Source of the DNA: Phycisphaerae bacterium
Lineage (GTDB): Bacteria; Planctomycetota; Phycisphaerae; Tepidisphaerales; Tepidisphaeraceae
Assembly: GCA_014380825.1 (NCBI GenBank)
Contig: JACMJD010000498.1
Coordinates: 1 to 16,331 of the forward strand
Length of the DNA stretch: 16,331 bases
Direction of reading: 5' to 3'
How positions within the stretch are numbered: position 1 is the stretch's first letter; every line of letters begins with the position of its first letter. Below are positions 14,319 to 16,331 of the stretch, piece by piece. The notes under the pieces are model-generated. The model saw only the letters and a list, made by a program, of their open reading frames with translations, was not told the origin of the DNA and made no database searches. The position numbers and the translations under genes are program-made.

Positions 14319-15431
14319 TTGAGTGAATCACCTGTTATCGAAAAATCGATTGAGCACGCGAAGGAAGCGCGCCTCCGATACGTCACCGACGAGACGCCCG
14401 GGATAACGCGAAAGCGCGCAGGAAAATCGTTCAATTACTTCGCCGTGAGCGGCAAGAAAGTCCGGGACGCTGACACGCTGGCGCGCATCCGCGCGCTGGT
14501 GATTCCGCCCGCCTGGACCGACGTCTGGATCTGCCCCGACGAGAATGGCCATCTTCAAGCCACCGGGCGCGATGCGCGCCGGCGAAAGCAGCATCGATAT
14601 CACCGGAAATATCGCGCTGTACGGGATGAGGCGAAATACGATCGCATGATCGACTTCGCGAAGTCGCTTCCCAAGATTCATCGCGCCACCGCGAAAGATT
14701 TGAAACGGAAGGGCCTGACGAAAGAACGAGTGTTGGCCGCGCTGATCCAAGTAATGCAGAAGACGCTGATCCGCGTCGGCAATGAAGAATATGCCAAGCA
14801 AAACGATTCCTACGGCCTAACTACGCTCAAAGACAAACATGCTCGCGTGCGTGGCGGGAAAGTGCGATTCGAATTCCGCGGCAAGAGCGGAAAAGAACAC
14901 GAGATCGATCTGGAAGATCCGCGTCTCAGCACGATCGTCAAGAAATGCCAGGACTTGCCGGGCGAGCAATTGTTTCAATATCTCGACGATGACGAGAATG
15001 TCGTCGACATCAACTCAACCGACGTGAACGAATACCTGCGTTCCATCGTCGGCGAAGATTTCACCGCGAAAGACTTTCGCACCTGGGCCGGCACCGTGCT
15101 CGCGGCGCGGGCGCTGAGCGCGCTGGAAGAGATCGACTCGAACGCCGCACGCAAGAAAAATATCGTGCGCGCGGTGGAAGCGGTCGCCCAGCGCCTTGGA
15201 AATACCAAGGCGGTTTGTCGAAAATGCTACATCCATCCGCAGGTAATCGACGCATACCTTGACGGCTCGCTGGCGCTTACGCTGAGTAAGCGTGCGGGGC
15301 GAGAGTTGGCGCGGTCGGTGCATTCGCTCAACCCCGAAGAGGCGGCGGTATTGGCGCTGTTGCAGCAAAATCTGCTGCATGCATCCCGGAAATCACGCCA
15401 CGGACAAAATGGTCGCGCGCGCGGACGATAA
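14319..15431 (+). CDS. DNA topoisomerase IB (poxvirus/bacterial type)
   Basis: This 370-residue enzyme nicks one DNA strand through a 3'-phosphotyrosine and relaxes supercoils without ATP. All catalytic positions of the vaccinia-type family are identifiable: R152 (in RVGNEEYA), K189 (in FRGKSGK), R254 (in KDFRTWAGT), H306 (in YIHP) and the nucleophile Y313 (in VIDAY). The N-terminal domain contains IPPAW and GRDARRRKQHRYH, both typical of the family. The start is TTG at 14319; the frame upstream reaches the preceding gene's stop codon without an ATG or GTG. The nearest ribosome-binding site, AAGGAG at 14300-14305, is 13 nt away, longer than usual. It is probably the last gene of the dehydrogenase-lipoprotein-topoisomerase operon. 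The C-terminal tail is rich in Arg and Lys. Confidence 0.96.
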   Translation: MSESPVIEKSIEHAKEARLRYVTDETPGITRKRAGKSFNYFAVSGKKVRDADTLARIRALVIPPAWTDVWICPDENGHLQATGRDARRRKQHRYHRKYRAVRDEAKYDRMIDFAKSLPKIHRATAKDLKRKGLTKERVLAALIQVMQKTLIRVGNEEYAKQNDSYGLTTLKDKHARVRGGKVRFEFRGKSGKEHEIDLEDPRLSTIVKKCQDLPGEQLFQYLDDDENVVDINSTDVNEYLRSIVGEDFTAKDFRTWAGTVLAARALSALEEIDSNAARKKNIVRAVEAVAQRLGNTKAVCRKCYIHPQVIDAYLDGSLALTLSKRAGRELARSVHSLNPEEAAVLALLQQNLLHASRKSRHGQNGRARGR

Positions 15432-15539
15432 TGATCGTCAAGTGTGATCTGGCTTGCTCGCAGCCGTGACGATTTCGGACGCTGCGCTATGCCCAAGCTG
15501 GACAGTCTCCGGATTTTCCCCACCATGTTCCCCGCCTTA

Positions 15540-15564
15540 CATCATCGGCATGATGTTTGCCGAT
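15540..15564. repeat. Two overlapping small inverted repeats upstream of the promoter
   Basis: CATCAT-CGGC-ATGATG (15540-15555) and the pair ATCGGCA (15544-15550) with TGCCGAT (15558-15564) share bases, so only one can fold at a time. They end 18 bp before the -35 box and could be a regulator site or a topoisomerase 3' structure. Confidence 0.45.
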
Positions 15565-15582
15565 AAAGGAACAGCTGCGTGA

Positions 15583-15610
15583 TTGACAGGGTGCTGGGCC
15601 GTGGCATAAT
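15583..15610 (+). promoter_or_regulatory. Strong sigma-70-type promoter for the DUF2203 gene
   Basis: A perfect -35 box TTGACA (15583-15588) is followed by 16 bp and CATAAT (15605-15610), a 5-of-6 match to the -10 consensus. Predicted transcription start is about 15617. It faces the DUF2203 gene, 186 nt downstream. Confidence 0.8.
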
Positions 15611-15745
15611 CGCGCTGTGAATGTTCAGGCCTGTGATTGCGATGCGTTTGGCGATCACGTGGCGGTGAACACAAGGCAGGAGATCGAAACTGGGACATGA
15701 GACTTGGGGACTTTTAGTCTGGGAATCGCTCGGCTGACTGACTCA

Positions 15746-15778
15746 AGCGTGCCTGTGTATCGGAGTTCCGGGCACGCT
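15746..15778 (+). promoter_or_regulatory. Leader stem-loop before the DUF2203 ribosome-binding site
   Basis: AGCGTGCC (15746-15753) and GGCACGCT (15771-15778) form a perfect 8-bp stem with a 17-nt loop. It ends 9 nt before AAAGG (15788-15792), the probable ribosome site. It may modulate translation or stabilise the mRNA; no riboswitch class is recognised. Confidence 0.45.
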
Positions 15779-15802
15779 CGCAGAAAGAAAGGCAGCATCG
15801 TT

Positions 15803-16264
15803 ATGGCCGGTCCTTCTTCGTTCGTACCTTCGCCCGTTACCCCGTCGAAAAACAAGCGTCGATTCAGCCTTGAGCAGGCCAATCGGGCGCTGCCGCTGGT
15901 CAGTCGCATCGTGCGCGACATCGTCACGACGCATCAGAACATCACCACGCTCCAAGGTAAGCAGCCCGCCGGTACAACCAGCAGATCCGGCAAAACCATC
16001 AAGGCGGAAAAGCCGACAAAGCCGATCGACAAGGAGCTGGAAGCGGTCGTCGACCGCCTGCAGAGCTTCGTCGACGAGCTTACGAACGTCGGCGTTGAGC
16101 TGAAAGACTATCAAACCGGCTTGATCGATTTCATCGGCCGCCATCAGGGCCGCGACGTTTACCTCTGCTGGAAGCTCGGTGAAGAGTCGATCACGCACTG
16201 GCACGAACTGCACACCGGCTTCGCCGGGCGCTTGCCGGTGAGCCAGTTGGATGAACGCGAGTAG
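15803..16264 (+). CDS. DUF2203 family protein
   Basis: The ATG at 15803 is chosen over the one at 15704 because family similarity starts shortly after it and AAAGG lies 10 nt upstream; the extra 33 residues look like translated leader. The 153-residue protein matches DUF2203. It has FSLEQANRALPLVSRIVRDI at about 17-36, a coiled-coil-like middle interrupted by a Lys/Thr/Pro-rich linker, and the diagnostic end of the family, GVELKDYQTGLIDF followed by GRDVYLCWKLGEE, THWHELHTGFAGR. The conserved W-H-E-L with several acidic residues might bind metal, but the function of the family is unknown. It is cytosolic, as no signal or membrane segment is seen. It is monocistronic, with its own promoter and a terminator 26 bp after the stop. 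Confidence 0.92.
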   Translation: MAGPSSFVPSPVTPSKNKRRFSLEQANRALPLVSRIVRDIVTTHQNITTLQGKQPAGTTSRSGKTIKAEKPTKPIDKELEAVVDRLQSFVDELTNVGVELKDYQTGLIDFIGRHQGRDVYLCWKLGEESITHWHELHTGFAGRLPVSQLDERE

Positions 16265-16290
16265 CGTTTCGGAAAACTAAATCTTTCGAG

Positions 16291-16320
16291 GCACGGGTTT
16301 TCCAACCCGTGCTCTTTTTT
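16291..16320 (+). terminator. Rho-independent terminator after the DUF2203 gene
   Basis: A perfect 9-bp stem, GCACGGGTT (16291-16299) and AACCCGTGC (16304-16312), has a TTCC tetraloop and is followed directly by TCTTTTTT. This is a textbook intrinsic terminator. Confidence 0.95.
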
Positions 16321-16331
16321 GCTCACGCAAG

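Larger units (their letters stand above)
15432..15802. other. Intergenic region (371 bp) with promoter and structured leader
   Basis: After the topoisomerase stop there is a weak imperfect stem-loop (ATCGTCA 15434-15440 with TGACGAT 15467-15473) lacking a T-tract. Next come two mutually exclusive small hairpins at 15540-15564, the promoter at 15583-15610, and an untranslated leader of about 186 nt ending in an 8-bp stem at 15746-15778. I see no tRNA or known RNA family. Confidence 0.6.

Noticed and set aside
15434..15473. Stem-loop after the topoisomerase gene as a terminator
   Set aside because: The pairing is interrupted and no T-run follows; kept only as a note in the intergenic entry.

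Overview
The window looks like chromosomal DNA from a GC-rich planctomycete, most likely of the Phycisphaerae type. This is inferred from gene content and not from any marker gene. The pointers are a secreted autotransporter-type beta-strand repeat protein ending in a dockerin-like calcium pair and a PEP-CTERM tail, a LacI-regulated carbohydrate locus with unusually built ABC permeases, a DUF2203 protein, a bacterial topoisomerase IB and short dispersed repeats. No rRNA, tRNA, CRISPR array, insertion sequence or phage gene is visible.

Region 1 (2-1939) is the 3' part of a large surface protein gene, cut by the left edge. Region 2 (1940-9596) is one co-directional block: a LacI-family regulator with a perfect CpG-centred palindrome inside its own promoter; a secreted glycoside hydrolase of the GH-A barrel type with a DUF5060-like N-terminus; a fusion of an extracellular solute-binding domain to a MalF-like permease; and a MalG-like permease with about 280 extra residues in its first periplasmic loop. 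The last two genes overlap by 14 nt and the others are tightly spaced. The simplest reading is that an outer polysaccharide is cleaved by the hydrolase and the oligosaccharide is taken up by a transporter whose binding protein is covalently built into the membrane complex. The LacI protein would control the block. No ATPase gene is present, so that subunit must come from elsewhere.

Region 3 (9597-11726) is on the minus strand. A large inverted repeat separates the transporter operon from a convergent gene for a secreted right-handed beta-helix (pectate-lyase-superfamily) protein. This gene has a consensus -10 box with a perfect 9-bp inverted repeat at the predicted start site. A 45-residue one-helix membrane protein with a perfect Shine-Dalgarno sequence lies behind it.

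Region 4 (11727-16331) is on the plus strand. A short-chain dehydrogenase of the stress-associated YghA type, a lipoprotein of the major-royal-jelly/Yellow family and a type IB topoisomerase are spaced 34 and 30 nt apart and probably form one operon. A 371-bp non-coding stretch follows, with a strong sigma-70-type promoter and a structured leader. It leads into a DUF2203 protein gene that ends at a textbook intrinsic terminator.

The best candidate for something little described is the transporter pair: a solute-binding domain fused to the first permease, and a large extracytoplasmic domain inserted into the second.
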